Below are positions 23,462 to 32,622 of a DNA stretch of 42,595 nucleotides, piece after piece; position 1 is the stretch's first letter; the number at the start of each line of letters is the position of its first letter. The position numbers and the translations under genes are program-made. Location: NCBI GenBank assembly GCA_041676645.1, contig JBAYRO010000023.1:1-42595 (forward strand), written 5' to 3'. This DNA comes from JAMLIN01 sp041676645. Its GTDB lineage: Bacteria; Pseudomonadota; Gammaproteobacteria; Burkholderiales; Burkholderiaceae_E. Below the pieces are notes generated by a model. The model saw only the letters and a list, made by a program, of their open reading frames with translations. It ran no database searches and was not told the DNA's origin.

Positions 23462-23738
23462 TTCACTTCGGGTTCCTGACAGTCGTCGGTACGTCTGTCG
23501 GACGGATGCTGCCGATTATACGGGCCGAGCGACGCGGCGGCCGCCCTTGGTCGTAGGCTCGCGACAAGTGATCGACAGATTCCGTTTTCGACCAACGAAA
23601 TGCTCGCATGTCAAGCAAACAAGTTGCCAGCATTTGAAGTGTTTTGTAAGAATGCGCTGTAAATCACTAGATTTTAACAGTATTTGCTTCCCCAATCGCG
23701 TCCGGCGATCCCGGATTCCGCACTGAAGCAGGGGCTGA
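23462..23738. promoter_or_regulatory. Divergent mrcA-pilM promoter region
   Basis: A 277-base gene-free stretch. On the minus strand a perfect TATAAT lies at 23520-23515, 54 bases before mrcA, without a clear -35 box. On the plus strand TTGAAG (23634-23639), 18 bases, and TGTAAA (23658-23663) is a weak candidate for pilM. The stretch from about 23560 to 23700 is much richer in A and T than its surroundings. No open frame here looks coding. Confidence 0.5.
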
Positions 23739-24821
23739 ATGGCACGGATGCTACCCAGTTTTTTCCGACGCTCGATCCCGCCACTGGTCGGGGTCGACCT
23801 GAGCGCCTCGAGCGTCAAGGTGGTGGAGCTCGGAACCGGCGCGAAGACCGCGATGAAGCTCGAGCGCTATGCGATCGAGCCGGTCGAGCGAGGCGCAATC
23901 GTCGATGGCACCATCGAGAAGCCGGAGGCCGTGGCCGACGCGCTGTCCAAGGCGTTGCGCCGGGCGAAGTCCAAGGGACGGGAAGTCGCCATGGCGCTGC
24001 CTTCCTCGGCCGTGATCACCAAGAAGATCATGCTGCCGGCCGGGCTGCGCGAGGAAGACTACGAATTCCAGGTCGAGTCCGAGGCGAGCCAGTACATCCC
24101 GTTCCCGATCGACGAAGTCAACATCGACTTCCAGATCATCGGGCCTTCCGCGAACTCCGAGGAGGAAGTGGACGTCCTGCTGGCCGCCTCGCGCAAGGAG
24201 AAGGTCGAGGACTGCGTGGCGGTCGCCGAGATGGCGGGCGTCAAGCCGGTGGTGATCGACGTCGAGCCCTACGCGATCCGCGCCTCGGTCGACTACGTGA
24301 CCTCCTTCCTGCCCAACAACGGACAGGGCCAGATCATCGCGGTGGCGATGGTCGGGCAGAGCTCGACCTACCTGACGATCGTGCTCAACGGCCAGACGAT
24401 CTTCGAGCGCGAACAGTCCTTCGGCGGCAACCAGCTCACCCAGGACATCATGCGCCTCTACGGGCTCGGCCCGGAGGAGGCCGAATCGAAGAAGCGCGCC
24501 GCCGAACTGCCCGATGGTTACGAGGAGGAGCTGCTGCGGCCCTTCATCGCCCAGGGGGCGACCGACATTGGTCGGGCCCTGCAGTTCTTCTTCACCTCGA
24601 CGCCCTATACGCGCGTCGACCAGATCTTCCTTGCCGGTGGTTCATCGGTGGTCCCGGGGCTTCCCGACGCGGTGGCCGAGCGCACCCAGGTGCCGACCGA
24701 GCTCTTCAGTCCCTTCCAGGGGATGGAGATCGCCGGCAACCTGCGTGAGCGGCAGCTGCGCAGTGATGCGCCGGCCCTGCTGGTGGCGACCGGCCTTGCC
24801 ATGCGGCGGTTCGACCCATGA
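23739..24821 (+). CDS. pilM: Type IV pilus assembly protein PilM
   Basis: PilM (360 aa) is the cytoplasmic actin-like ATP-binding ring of the pilus alignment subcomplex; it binds the N-terminus of PilN. The nucleotide-binding fold shows VGVDLSASSVKVVEL (about 17-31), the central blocks EVAMALPSSAVITKKIMLP and QYIPFPIDEVNIDFQ, and the phosphate-2 motif FLAGGSSVVPGLPD. CAGGGGCTGA precedes the ATG; a second in-frame ATG follows nine bases later. Its stop overlaps pilN by four bases. Confidence 0.96.
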   Translation: MARMLPSFFRRSIPPLVGVDLSASSVKVVELGTGAKTAMKLERYAIEPVERGAIVDGTIEKPEAVADALSKALRRAKSKGREVAMALPSSAVITKKIMLPAGLREEDYEFQVESEASQYIPFPIDEVNIDFQIIGPSANSEEEVDVLLAASRKEKVEDCVAVAEMAGVKPVVIDVEPYAIRASVDYVTSFLPNNGQGQIIAVAMVGQSSTYLTIVLNGQTIFEREQSFGGNQLTQDIMRLYGLGPEEAESKKRAAELPDGYEEELLRPFIAQGATDIGRALQFFFTSTPYTRVDQIFLAGGSSVVPGLPDAVAERTQVPTELFSPFQGMEIAGNLRERQLRSDAPALLVATGLAMRRFDP

Positions 24822-25459
24822 TCCGAATCAACCTGCTTCCTCATCGTGAGGCCCGCCGCGAACGGCGCAAGCGCGACTTCGTCGCCCTCGGCGCCACGGT
24901 TGCCCTTGCCGGCGCGGCGGTTGCCATGGCGGTCGGCTTCGGGATCAACTCGAAGATCGATGCGCAGGACCGGCGCAACCAGTTCATCGCTGCCGAGAAC
25001 GCCAAGCTCGACGAGCAGATTCGCGAGATCGCGACGCTGCGCTCCGAGATCGATGCGCTCAAGGCCCGCCAGCAGGCGGTCGAGGAACTGCAGAGCAACC
25101 GGACGATCCCGGTGCATCTGCTCGACGAGCTGGTACGCAACACGCCCGAGGGCATCTACCTGAAGTCGCTGAGCCAGACCGAGCGCCGGCTGGCGGTGGT
25201 CGGCTACGCCCAGACCAACGAGCGGGTCGCCGAGCTTCTTCGCAATCTCGCCGGACGCACCGAGTGGATGGAGAAGCCCGAGCTCACCGAGATCAAGGCG
25301 GTGGAACTCCGGTCGGGCACCGGCAGGGACGCGGAGCAGCGCCGGATCTACGAGTTCTCGCTCAATGCGGTGGTGCGCTCGCTCACCGATACGGAACAGG
25401 ACGGCGCCGCGGGCACGGTGGCCGGGGCGGTACCGGCTGCCCAGGTGGCGAGGAACTGA
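24818..25459 (+). CDS. pilN: Type IV pilus assembly protein PilN
   Basis: PilN (213 aa) is an inner-membrane protein whose short cytoplasmic tail, IRINLLPHREARRERRK, is the PilM-binding signature. One membrane helix (about 25-45) is followed by a charged coiled-coil stretch (about 50-90) and a ferredoxin-like periplasmic domain (VRNTPEGIYLKSLSQTERRL). It pairs with PilO. It overlaps pilM (ATGA) and is followed by pilO after one base. Confidence 0.95.
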   Translation: MIRINLLPHREARRERRKRDFVALGATVALAGAAVAMAVGFGINSKIDAQDRRNQFIAAENAKLDEQIREIATLRSEIDALKARQQAVEELQSNRTIPVHLLDELVRNTPEGIYLKSLSQTERRLAVVGYAQTNERVAELLRNLAGRTEWMEKPELTEIKAVELRSGTGRDAEQRRIYEFSLNAVVRSLTDTEQDGAAGTVAGAVPAAQVARN

Positions 25460-25460
25460 C

Positions 25461-26138
25461 ATGGCGCTCAAGACCCGATTCGACATCGACATCGACGGCA
25501 TCAGGGAGCAGTTCGTCGGGCTCAACGACCGGCATCCGGGCCTCTGGCCGAGCCTGCCGAAGTCGCTCCTGCTCGCCGGCCTCTTTGCCCTGCTGATCGC
25601 CTTCGCCTACTTCTTCTACTGGAAGGGCCTCGTCGAGGAGCTCGACGCCGGCCGCGCCCGGGAAGTCCAGCTCAAGGACCAGTACCGCGACAAGATGCGC
25701 CAGGCGGTCAACCTCGAGGTGCTGCGCAAGCAGAAGGAGCAGGTCGCCCAGTACGTCAGCCAGCTCGAGAAGCAGCTGCCGAGCAAGGCCGAGATGGACG
25801 CACTGCTCTCGGACATCAACCAGGCGGGCGTCGGCCGCGGCCTGCAGTTCGAGCTGTTCAAGCCCGGCCAGGTGCTGGTCAAGGAGTACTACGCCGAGCT
25901 GCCGATCGATATCCGGCTGGCGGGCGACTACCACGACCTCGGCGCCTTCGCGAGCGACATCTCGAATCTCGCCCGGATCGTCACGCTCGAGAATCTCCGG
26001 ATCCAGGAGAACGACAAGACCGGCAAGCTGGCGATGCAGGCGGTGGCGAAGACCTACCGGTATCTCGACCAGGAAGAGATCGCCGAACAGCGGCGCCAGG
26101 CGGCCGCGGCCAAGGCCCAGGCGGGAGGCAGAAGGTGA
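25461..26138 (+). CDS. pilO: Type IV pilus assembly protein PilO
   Basis: PilO (225 aa) forms heterodimers with PilN and links to PilP. The membrane helix is at about 34-54 (SKSLLLAGLFALLIAF region), followed by a coiled coil (about 60-105) and a ferredoxin-like domain with YYAELPIDIRLAGDYHDLGA. The ATG at 25461 follows GGCGAGGAACTGAC; the longer open frame from 25365 overlaps pilN. The C-terminus is an Ala/Gln-rich tail. It overlaps pilP by four bases (GTGA). Confidence 0.95.
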   Translation: MALKTRFDIDIDGIREQFVGLNDRHPGLWPSLPKSLLLAGLFALLIAFAYFFYWKGLVEELDAGRAREVQLKDQYRDKMRQAVNLEVLRKQKEQVAQYVSQLEKQLPSKAEMDALLSDINQAGVGRGLQFELFKPGQVLVKEYYAELPIDIRLAGDYHDLGAFASDISNLARIVTLENLRIQENDKTGKLAMQAVAKTYRYLDQEEIAEQRRQAAAAKAQAGGRR

Positions 26139-26674
26139 GCAAGCATTCGATCATGCGACTGGCGGCGGCGCTCGTCGCGGTGAGCGCGCTCGGCGCCTGC
26201 GCCGAGGACCATGGCGAGCTGATCTCGTGGATGCAGGAGGTGCGCAACACGACGCAGCCGATCCGCACCACGGTTCCGGAGCCCAAGCATTTCCCGCCCT
26301 TTCGCTATGCGGCCGAGGAGGAGATCGATCCGTTCTCGCGCAAGAAGCTCGCCGCCGCCTTCGAGCGGCTGCTGGACTCGCCGCGCAACGGCGTGGCGCC
26401 CGACATGCAGCGCGCCCGCGAGATCCTCGAGAACTTCCCCCTGGAGCAGATCCAGATGGTTGGCCACATCCGCAATACGCGCACCAACGCCGCCTTGCTG
26501 CAGGTCGACAATGTCGTCTACCAGGCGACAGTGGGCAGCCATGCCGGCCAGAATCATGGTCGAATCACGAGTATCAAGGAAAACGAGGTCGTACTGACCG
26601 AACTGGTGCTGGACGCAGCCGGCGACTGGACGAGGCGGGAATCGTCGCTCCGGCTTCAGGAGACTCAACAATGA
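26135..26674 (+). CDS. pilP: Type IV pilus assembly lipoprotein PilP
   Basis: PilP (179 aa) is an inner-membrane lipoprotein that bridges PilNO to the secretin PilQ. It starts at GTG 26135. The signal ends in the lipobox LGAC (C22). A flexible linker is followed by the beta-domain with LENFPLEQIQMVGHIRNTRT and the hydrophobic core VYQATVGSHAGQNHGRI. It overlaps pilO upstream and pilQ downstream by four bases each, so the whole operon is coupled. Confidence 0.95.
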   Translation: MSKHSIMRLAAALVAVSALGACAEDHGELISWMQEVRNTTQPIRTTVPEPKHFPPFRYAAEEEIDPFSRKKLAAAFERLLDSPRNGVAPDMQRAREILENFPLEQIQMVGHIRNTRTNAALLQVDNVVYQATVGSHAGQNHGRITSIKENEVVLTELVLDAAGDWTRRESSLRLQETQQ

Positions 26675-28944
26675 GAATGATGCCGGGGGCATGGCGCCGC
26701 GTCGGATTCGCCGCGGTTTGCCGGGGGATGTTCGCGAGCGTCGGTACGGCGGCCCTGGTCGCCACGATCGCCACGGTCGTGCCACAGGTGGCGCGGGCTG
26801 AATCCAATTCGATCGAGTCGGTCACGAGCTCCCGCCAGGGAGACGCGACCTATCTGCGGATCACGCTCGCGAAACCACCGGCCAATCCGCCGGCCGGCTT
26901 CACGATCGCCAATCCGCCGCGGATCGCGCTCGACTTCGCCGATACCGCCAACGATTCCGGACGCAACAGCTACGAGCTGAGCCAGGGCGATGTGCGCAAG
27001 GTGAACATCGTCACCGCCGCCAACCGCTCGCGCCTCGTGCTCAGCCTGAAGCGGCCGGTCGGCTACAAGACCGAGATCGAGGGCCGCGACATCCTCGTCA
27101 CGCTCGAGCCGACCCCCACCGCGGCCGTCACCGCCGCCAGGCCCGCCACCTATGCCTTCGCCCGGCCCGAGCCGCAGATCGGCAAGGTGGTCCATGCCCT
27201 GCGCGACATCGACTTCCGCCGCGGCGAGGACGGTGCCGGCCGGGTACTGGTCGAGCTGTCGGACAGCAATGTCGGGGTCGACATCCGCCAGCAGGGCCAG
27301 ACGATCATCGTCGATTTCCAGAACGCGCAGCTTCCCGACAACCTGGTGCGTCGCCTCGACGTGGGCGATTTCGGCACCCCGGTGCGGGTCGTGCGCTCGA
27401 TGCAGCGCCCCGAGGGCTCGCGGCTCGTGATCGAGCCCAGCGGCCTGTGGGAGCACAACGCCTACCAGAGCGACAACCAGTTCGTCCTCGAGGTCAAGCC
27501 GCTCAAGGAGGATCCGACCCGGCTCACCCAGGGCTCGGGTGACGGCTACCGGGGCGAGCGCCTGTCGCTCAACTTCCAGAACGTCGATGTGCGCGCCCTG
27601 CTGCAGGTCATCGCCGACTTCACCAACCTGAACATCGTCACCAGCGATTCGGTCCAGGGCACGCTCACGCTGCGGCTCAAGGACGTGCCCTGGGACCAGG
27701 CGCTCGACATCGTCATGCAGTCGAAGGGCCTGGACATGCGCAAGAACGGCAATGTGCTGCTGATCGCGCCCCAGGAGGAGCTCGCCGCCAAGGAGAAGCT
27801 CGAGCTCGAGGCGCGCCAGCAGATCGCCGACATCGAGCCGCTGCGCAGCGAGACCTTCCAGCTGAACTACCAGAAGGCCGAGAACCTGCAGAAGCTGCTC
27901 GCCAGCGAGAACCAGCGGGTGCTCTCGAGTCGCGGCAGCGTCGTGATCGACCAGCGGACCAACAAGATGTTCGTCCAGGACATCGCATCGCGGCTCGAGA
28001 ACGTGCGCAAGCTGATCAACCAGGTCGACATCCCGGTGCGCCAGGTGCTGATCGAGGCGCGTATCGTCGAAGCCGACGACCGCTTCTCGCGCAACCTCGG
28101 CGTCAAGCTCGGCTACAACGACCTGCGCTCGACCATCTACCGGACCACCTCGATCACCGATCCGGTGACCGGCGCGGCCACCGCCCTGAACGTGCCGGTC
28201 TACGGCGCCGGCTCGAGGGTCCCGGGCGGTTATGCGACCGTTTCCGGCAACCTGAGCGGCGCGGCCGACCTCTCGTCGCAGATGGGCTCCGGCCTGGACG
28301 GGCTGAGCGCGGTCGGCATCGGCCAGGCGACCGCGATCGACAACACCAACTTCGTCAACCTGCCGGCCGCCAACATCGGCGGCGCCGCGCCGGCGAGCTT
28401 CGCGATCAGCCTGTTCGGCTCGAGCCTGACGCGCTTCCTGAACCTCGAGGTCTCGGCGCTCGAAGCCGACCAGCGCGGCAAGGTGGTGTCGTCGCCGCGG
28501 GTGCTGACCGCCGACCAGGGCAAGGCGGTGATCGAGCAGGGTACCGAGCTGCCCTACCAGGAGTCGACTTCCAGCGGCGCCACCGCGGTGACCTTCCGCA
28601 AGGCCAACCTGAAGCTCGAGGTGACCCCGCAGATCACCCCCGAAGGCAACGTGATCCTCGAGGTCGAGGTCAACCGCGACGCGGTCGGCATCCAGACCTC
28701 GGCCGGCTTCGCGATCGACACCCGGCGGGTGCAGACCCAGGTGCTGGTCGAGAACGGCGGCACCGTCGTGATCGGCGGCATCTACGAGCAGATCGAGCGC
28801 AACCAGACCAACAAGGTGCCGTTCCTCGGCGACCTGCCGATCATCGGCAACGCCTTCAAGAACAACTCGCGCACCAACGACCGGACCGAGCTGCTCGTGT
28901 TCATCACCCCGCGCGTGGTGACCGATACGGCGCTGGCCCGCTAA
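26671..28944 (+). CDS. pilQ: Type IV pilus outer-membrane secretin PilQ
   Basis: PilQ (757 aa) is the outer-membrane gate for the pilus and in competent species for DNA. A Sec signal covers about 1-44. Two AMIN domains (about 47-145 and 170-275), which bind peptidoglycan, are followed by an STN domain (NFQNVDVRALLQVIADFTNL), an N1-type secretin domain and the secretin core (about 480-755) with VSSPRVLTADQGKAVIEQG, the gate region and the C-terminal GDLPIIGNAFKNNSRTNDRT. The ATG overlaps pilP (ATGA). The Ig-domain gene follows after 40 bases without a terminator. Confidence 0.97.
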   Translation: MRMMPGAWRRVGFAAVCRGMFASVGTAALVATIATVVPQVARAESNSIESVTSSRQGDATYLRITLAKPPANPPAGFTIANPPRIALDFADTANDSGRNSYELSQGDVRKVNIVTAANRSRLVLSLKRPVGYKTEIEGRDILVTLEPTPTAAVTAARPATYAFARPEPQIGKVVHALRDIDFRRGEDGAGRVLVELSDSNVGVDIRQQGQTIIVDFQNAQLPDNLVRRLDVGDFGTPVRVVRSMQRPEGSRLVIEPSGLWEHNAYQSDNQFVLEVKPLKEDPTRLTQGSGDGYRGERLSLNFQNVDVRALLQVIADFTNLNIVTSDSVQGTLTLRLKDVPWDQALDIVMQSKGLDMRKNGNVLLIAPQEELAAKEKLELEARQQIADIEPLRSETFQLNYQKAENLQKLLASENQRVLSSRGSVVIDQRTNKMFVQDIASRLENVRKLINQVDIPVRQVLIEARIVEADDRFSRNLGVKLGYNDLRSTIYRTTSITDPVTGAATALNVPVYGAGSRVPGGYATVSGNLSGAADLSSQMGSGLDGLSAVGIGQATAIDNTNFVNLPAANIGGAAPASFAISLFGSSLTRFLNLEVSALEADQRGKVVSSPRVLTADQGKAVIEQGTELPYQESTSSGATAVTFRKANLKLEVTPQITPEGNVILEVEVNRDAVGIQTSAGFAIDTRRVQTQVLVENGGTVVIGGIYEQIERNQTNKVPFLGDLPIIGNAFKNNSRTNDRTELLVFITPRVVTDTALAR

Positions 28945-28984
28945 GGCACGACCCCTCTCCAGACATGGCAACGGAATCCGAAAA

Positions 28985-30892
28985 ATGACAACGAGTCCCG
29001 CTGGCTACGGCCCCAGATCGATCGCCGCCTGGCTGCTCGCGCTGCTGATGTTCCTCACCCTGGCCGCCTGCGGCGGCTCGGGCGCGGGTGCCGGCGGCAG
29101 TGGCGACTTCGGTGGCAATGAAGCGCAGTCGCTGACGCTCATCTCGGATGTCGGCGAACTCGATTCCGACGGTGCCGATGTGGCGACGATCACCGCCGTA
29201 GTCAAGGACGCCGGTAACCGGGCGCTCGCCAACCAGACGGTCGACTTCACCACCGTGGACAATGGCGCCACACTGGAGACCAGTCAGCCTTCCCGCACCG
29301 ATTCCAGCGGCATGGTGACGGCCCGGCTGCGGACCACCGACCCTCAGGCCCGGACGATCACCGTCCGTGCGATCGTCCAGGGCAGCGCGATCGAAAGCAC
29401 ACGCGACGTCCAGGTCGCCGGAACCATGCTCACGATCAATGGCCCGCAGACCATCGCGTTCAATGTGCCGAGCACCTACACCGTGGCGGTACGCGATTCA
29501 GCGAGCAACGCGGTGGCGAACATCCCGGTGACTCTCGCGTCGACGAGTGGCAACATGATCGCCGTGCCTTCCGCCATGACCAACTCGCTTGGCCAGGCGA
29601 GCTTCAGCGTAACCGGCAGCGTCGACGGCGCCGATACCCTGACCGCCACGGCGCTCGGAGTCAGCACCGCCCGCGACATTGCGGTCTCCGGCACGCAGCT
29701 CGAGTTCATCGACCCGACGGCCGATGGCCAGGACTTGAACGTCAATGGGGCGCATCCGCTGCAGGTGCGACTGCTGACCAATGGGGGGGCCGTGGCCGGC
29801 CAGGTGATCGAGTTCACCGCCACTCGTGGCACGCTCAGCGCGTCCAGCGCGATCACTGACGGAAACGGAGTCGCCACGGTCAGCATCACGTCGCCGACCG
29901 CCGGCCTCGCCTCGGTCATCGCCACCGAGCCGAATGACGCCACCGCAACCCGGATCGTGGAGTTCGTTGCTCTGACGCCGGCCAAGCTGACGCTGCAGGC
30001 GAGCCCATCGGTGGTGGGCGTGAATCTGTCGCAGGGCGGTACCAACTCCAGCCAGCTGACCGCGGTGGTGCGCGATGCCGCCGACAACCCGGTCAAGGGT
30101 GTGCGTGTCAATTTCAGTTCGGTTACCGATCCGTCCAATGGCCGGATCGAGCCGGGCTTCGCGATGACAGACAGTTCCGGTGCCGCCACCTCCTCCTTCA
30201 TACCGGGCGCCACCACCACCGGTCCTGATGGGGTGGTGTTGCAGGCGGTGGTGCACAATCGGCCGACAGTGCCGGCTGCCCAGGCGAGACTCACCGCTGC
30301 GAGGCAGGAGCTTTCGGTAGCGATCGGCACGGGGAACACGATCGAGGAGCCCAATGCAACGACCTACCGGATGCCCTGGACCGCGGTAGTCACGGATTCC
30401 AGCGGTGCGCCGGTCAGTGGGGCCAAGGTTATCCCCCAGCTCGAGCCCCTGGGCTTTCGCACCGGCGAATGGATCACCGGCGGCAGTGGCTCGGGCTGGA
30501 CCCAGGTGGTCTACGACACTTGTGCCAGCGAGGATGTCAATCGCAATGGCCTGCTCGACGTCGGCGAGGACATCATGATCAGCGATATCGGCACGGTCGG
30601 TCGGCTCGATCCGGGCCAGGTCGCCGCCGCGACGATCACCTCCGCGGGCGGTGTCACCGATGCGTTCGGCTTCGCCGACATCGTTATCAACTATCCGCAG
30701 GGCTACGGCGCCTGGGTGCGTTACCGCCTGCGGGTCTCGATCAATGCCCCGGCCGGCACCGAAGGCGCCGCGGTCGCCGACTTCTGGCTGCCGGTGCTTG
30801 CCGCCGATATCCAGAGCGCCGATGTCACCCCGCCGGGAGACCAGTCGCCGCTCGGCCCCTTCGGTACCGGGGTCGGCTGCCCGGCGCTGTAA
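28985..30892 (+). CDS. Lipoprotein with repeated bacterial Ig-like domains and an EF-hand-like loop
   Basis: A 635-aa predicted lipoprotein: lipobox LAAC (C29), then a Gly/Ser linker. Four Ig-like (Big_1 or invasin type) repeats are visible at about 47-147, 148-237, 238-330 and 332-445, each with a strand like TVAVRDSASNAVANIPVTL and a turn such as TDSSGMVTARL. A fifth, divergent domain (about 455-600) contains DVNRNGLLDVGE (517-528), which fits a 12-residue EF-hand loop. C513 and C632 could form a disulfide. It lies 40 bases after pilQ with no terminator between, so it may be co-transcribed. Function is unknown; surface adhesion or a link to pili is inference. Confidence 0.8.
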   Translation: MTTSPAGYGPRSIAAWLLALLMFLTLAACGGSGAGAGGSGDFGGNEAQSLTLISDVGELDSDGADVATITAVVKDAGNRALANQTVDFTTVDNGATLETSQPSRTDSSGMVTARLRTTDPQARTITVRAIVQGSAIESTRDVQVAGTMLTINGPQTIAFNVPSTYTVAVRDSASNAVANIPVTLASTSGNMIAVPSAMTNSLGQASFSVTGSVDGADTLTATALGVSTARDIAVSGTQLEFIDPTADGQDLNVNGAHPLQVRLLTNGGAVAGQVIEFTATRGTLSASSAITDGNGVATVSITSPTAGLASVIATEPNDATATRIVEFVALTPAKLTLQASPSVVGVNLSQGGTNSSQLTAVVRDAADNPVKGVRVNFSSVTDPSNGRIEPGFAMTDSSGAATSSFIPGATTTGPDGVVLQAVVHNRPTVPAAQARLTAARQELSVAIGTGNTIEEPNATTYRMPWTAVVTDSSGAPVSGAKVIPQLEPLGFRTGEWITGGSGSGWTQVVYDTCASEDVNRNGLLDVGEDIMISDIGTVGRLDPGQVAAATITSAGGVTDAFGFADIVINYPQGYGAWVRYRLRVSINAPAGTEGAAVADFWLPVLAADIQSADVTPPGDQSPLGPFGTGVGCPAL

Positions 30893-30914
30893 GCCTCGCG
30901 TCGGGTAAGCTTGA

Positions 30915-30940
30915 GGGCCGGCCGTTGCGCCGGCCCTTTT
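30915..30940 (+). terminator. Rho-independent terminator after the Ig-domain gene
   Basis: GGGCCGGC (30915-30922) pairs with GCCGGCCC (30929-30936) across the loop CGTTGC and is followed directly by TTTTGCTTT. This is the clearest intrinsic terminator in the window. It lies only 26 bases before the aroK start. Confidence 0.85.
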
Positions 30941-30966
30941 GCTTTGCAGCCGAAAGCCGCGTCATC

Positions 30967-31545
30967 GTGAACCACGACTCCACCGGGCGTGCCGAACGCC
31001 CTGCCAGCGGGCGCCTCGAGCGCCCGATCTTCCTCGTCGGCATGCCCGGCGCCGGCAAGTCCACGGTCGGCCGGCGGCTGGCGCGGATCCTCGGTTGCGA
31101 GTTCATCGACATCGACCGCGAGCTGGAGCGCCGCTGCGGGGTGCCGGTGCAGACGATCTTCGATCTCGAGGGCGAGCCCGGCTTCCGGCGCCGCGAGTCG
31201 AAGCTGCTCGCAGAGCTTGCGGCGATGCGCGATGTGGTCGTCGCCACCGGCGGCGGGGCGGTGCTCGATCCGGACAACCGCCGTACCATGCACGAGTCGG
31301 CGCTGGTGATCTATCTCGACGCTTCGATCGGTGAGCTCTGGCATCGGCTGCGCAACGACAAGGTCCGGCCGCTGCTGCAGACGGCCGATCCCCGCGCCTC
31401 CCTCGAGCGACTGATGGCGGCGCGCGTGCCGCTCTACCAGGAGGTCGCGCATCACCGGATGCGCAGCAGCCGGCATTCCGCCGAAAGAATGGCGGCCGAC
31501 ATCGCCGCATGGCTCGAATCAGACCGGGATGAACATGCTTCGTGA
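30967..31545 (+). CDS. aroK: Shikimate kinase
   Basis: AroK (192 aa) phosphorylates shikimate on the way to chorismate. The P-loop GMPGAGKS is at 25-32, followed by FIDIDRELE (shikimate and Mg contacts), the GGGAV motif and the LID segment RNDKVRPLL. No ATG lies before the P-loop, so the GTG at 30967 is taken as start; its ribosome binding site is weak. The first 18 residues are not conserved. The gene overlaps aroB by 17 bases. In relatives aroK follows pilQ directly; here the Ig-domain gene and a terminator lie between. Confidence 0.93.
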   Translation: MNHDSTGRAERPASGRLERPIFLVGMPGAGKSTVGRRLARILGCEFIDIDRELERRCGVPVQTIFDLEGEPGFRRRESKLLAELAAMRDVVVATGGGAVLDPDNRRTMHESALVIYLDASIGELWHRLRNDKVRPLLQTADPRASLERLMAARVPLYQEVAHHRMRSSRHSAERMAADIAAWLESDRDEHAS

Positions 31546-32620
31546 AATCGAGGTCGCGCTGGGCGACCGCAGCTATCCGATCCTGATCGGCGAGGGCCTG
31601 CTCGAGTCGCGCTGCGAGCCGCTTCGCGAGCTGGCCGAGGGGCGCCAGGTGGCGATCGTCACCAATCCGACGGTGGCGGCCCTGTATCTCGGGCCCCTGC
31701 GTGCCCAGGTCGAGACCGTCGCCGCCGGGCTCATCGACGTGCAGTTGCCCGATGGCGAGGAGTACAAGACCTGGGAGTCGCTCAACAGGATCTTCGATGC
31801 GCTGCTCGAGGCCCGCTTCGATCGCCGCAGCCTGGTGATCGCGCTGGGCGGCGGCGTGATCGGGGACATGGCGGGCTTCGCCGCCGCCGTCTACCAGCGC
31901 GGCATCGACTTCGTCCAGGTGCCGACCACGCTGCTTGCCCAGGTCGATTCCTCGGTCGGCGGCAAGACCGCCGTCAATCATCCCGCCGGCAAGAACATGA
32001 TCGGCGCCTTCCACCAGCCGCGGCTGGTGCTCGCCGATGTCGGCAGCCTGCGCAGCCTGCCGCCGCGCGAGATCGCCGCCGGCCTTGCCGAGATGCTCAA
32101 GCACGGCGCGATCGCCGATCCCGCCTACCTGGAGTCGCTCGAGCGCGACATGGCCAGCCTCGTCGCCTGCGAGCCGGCCGCGATGATCGCCGCGGTGGCG
32201 CGATCCTGCGAGATCAAGTCGGCGGTGGTGGCCGCCGACGAGCGTGAGGGTGGCCTGCGGGCGATCCTGAATTTCGGCCATACCTTCGGGCATGCGATCG
32301 AGGCCGGGCTCGGCTACGGGCAATGGCTGCACGGCGAGGCGGTCGGCGCCGGCATGGTGATGGCCGCCGAACTCTCGGTGCGGCTCGACCTGCTCGGCGC
32401 CTCCGGGCGCGACCGGCTGCTTGCGGCGATTGCCGCCGCCGGCCTGCCGGTGGCGGGTCCGGACTGGCCGGTGGCGCGCTACCTGGAGCTGATGCAAGTC
32501 GACAAGAAAGCCGAGCAGGGGGTGCCGAAGTTCGTCCTCCTCGAGGACCTGGGGCGGGCGGTGGTGCGCCGTGCTCCCGAGGCCGAGGTGGCCGCGAGCA
32601 TCGCGGCCCACATCGGCTGA
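31529..32620 (+). CDS. aroB: 3-dehydroquinate synthase
   Basis: AroB (363 aa) turns DAHP into 3-dehydroquinate with NAD and a divalent metal. Visible signatures are ALGGGVIGDMAGFAAAVYQR, VPTTLLAQVDSSVGGKTAVN and the metal-binding LNFGHTFGHAIEAGLGYG with HGEAVGAGM. The start overlaps aroK; ATG 31535, six bases on, has the better-placed GGGATGA and is an equal candidate. dgt begins two bases after the stop. Confidence 0.96.
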   Translation: MNMLREIEVALGDRSYPILIGEGLLESRCEPLRELAEGRQVAIVTNPTVAALYLGPLRAQVETVAAGLIDVQLPDGEEYKTWESLNRIFDALLEARFDRRSLVIALGGGVIGDMAGFAAAVYQRGIDFVQVPTTLLAQVDSSVGGKTAVNHPAGKNMIGAFHQPRLVLADVGSLRSLPPREIAAGLAEMLKHGAIADPAYLESLERDMASLVACEPAAMIAAVARSCEIKSAVVAADEREGGLRAILNFGHTFGHAIEAGLGYGQWLHGEAVGAGMVMAAELSVRLDLLGASGRDRLLAAIAAAGLPVAGPDWPVARYLELMQVDKKAEQGVPKFVLLEDLGRAVVRRAPEAEVAASIAAHIG

Positions 32621-32622
32621 CG

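Noticed and set aside
26665..28971. Minus-strand open frame of 768 codons across pilQ
   Set aside because: Antisense shadow of the secretin gene; no signal or family motif.
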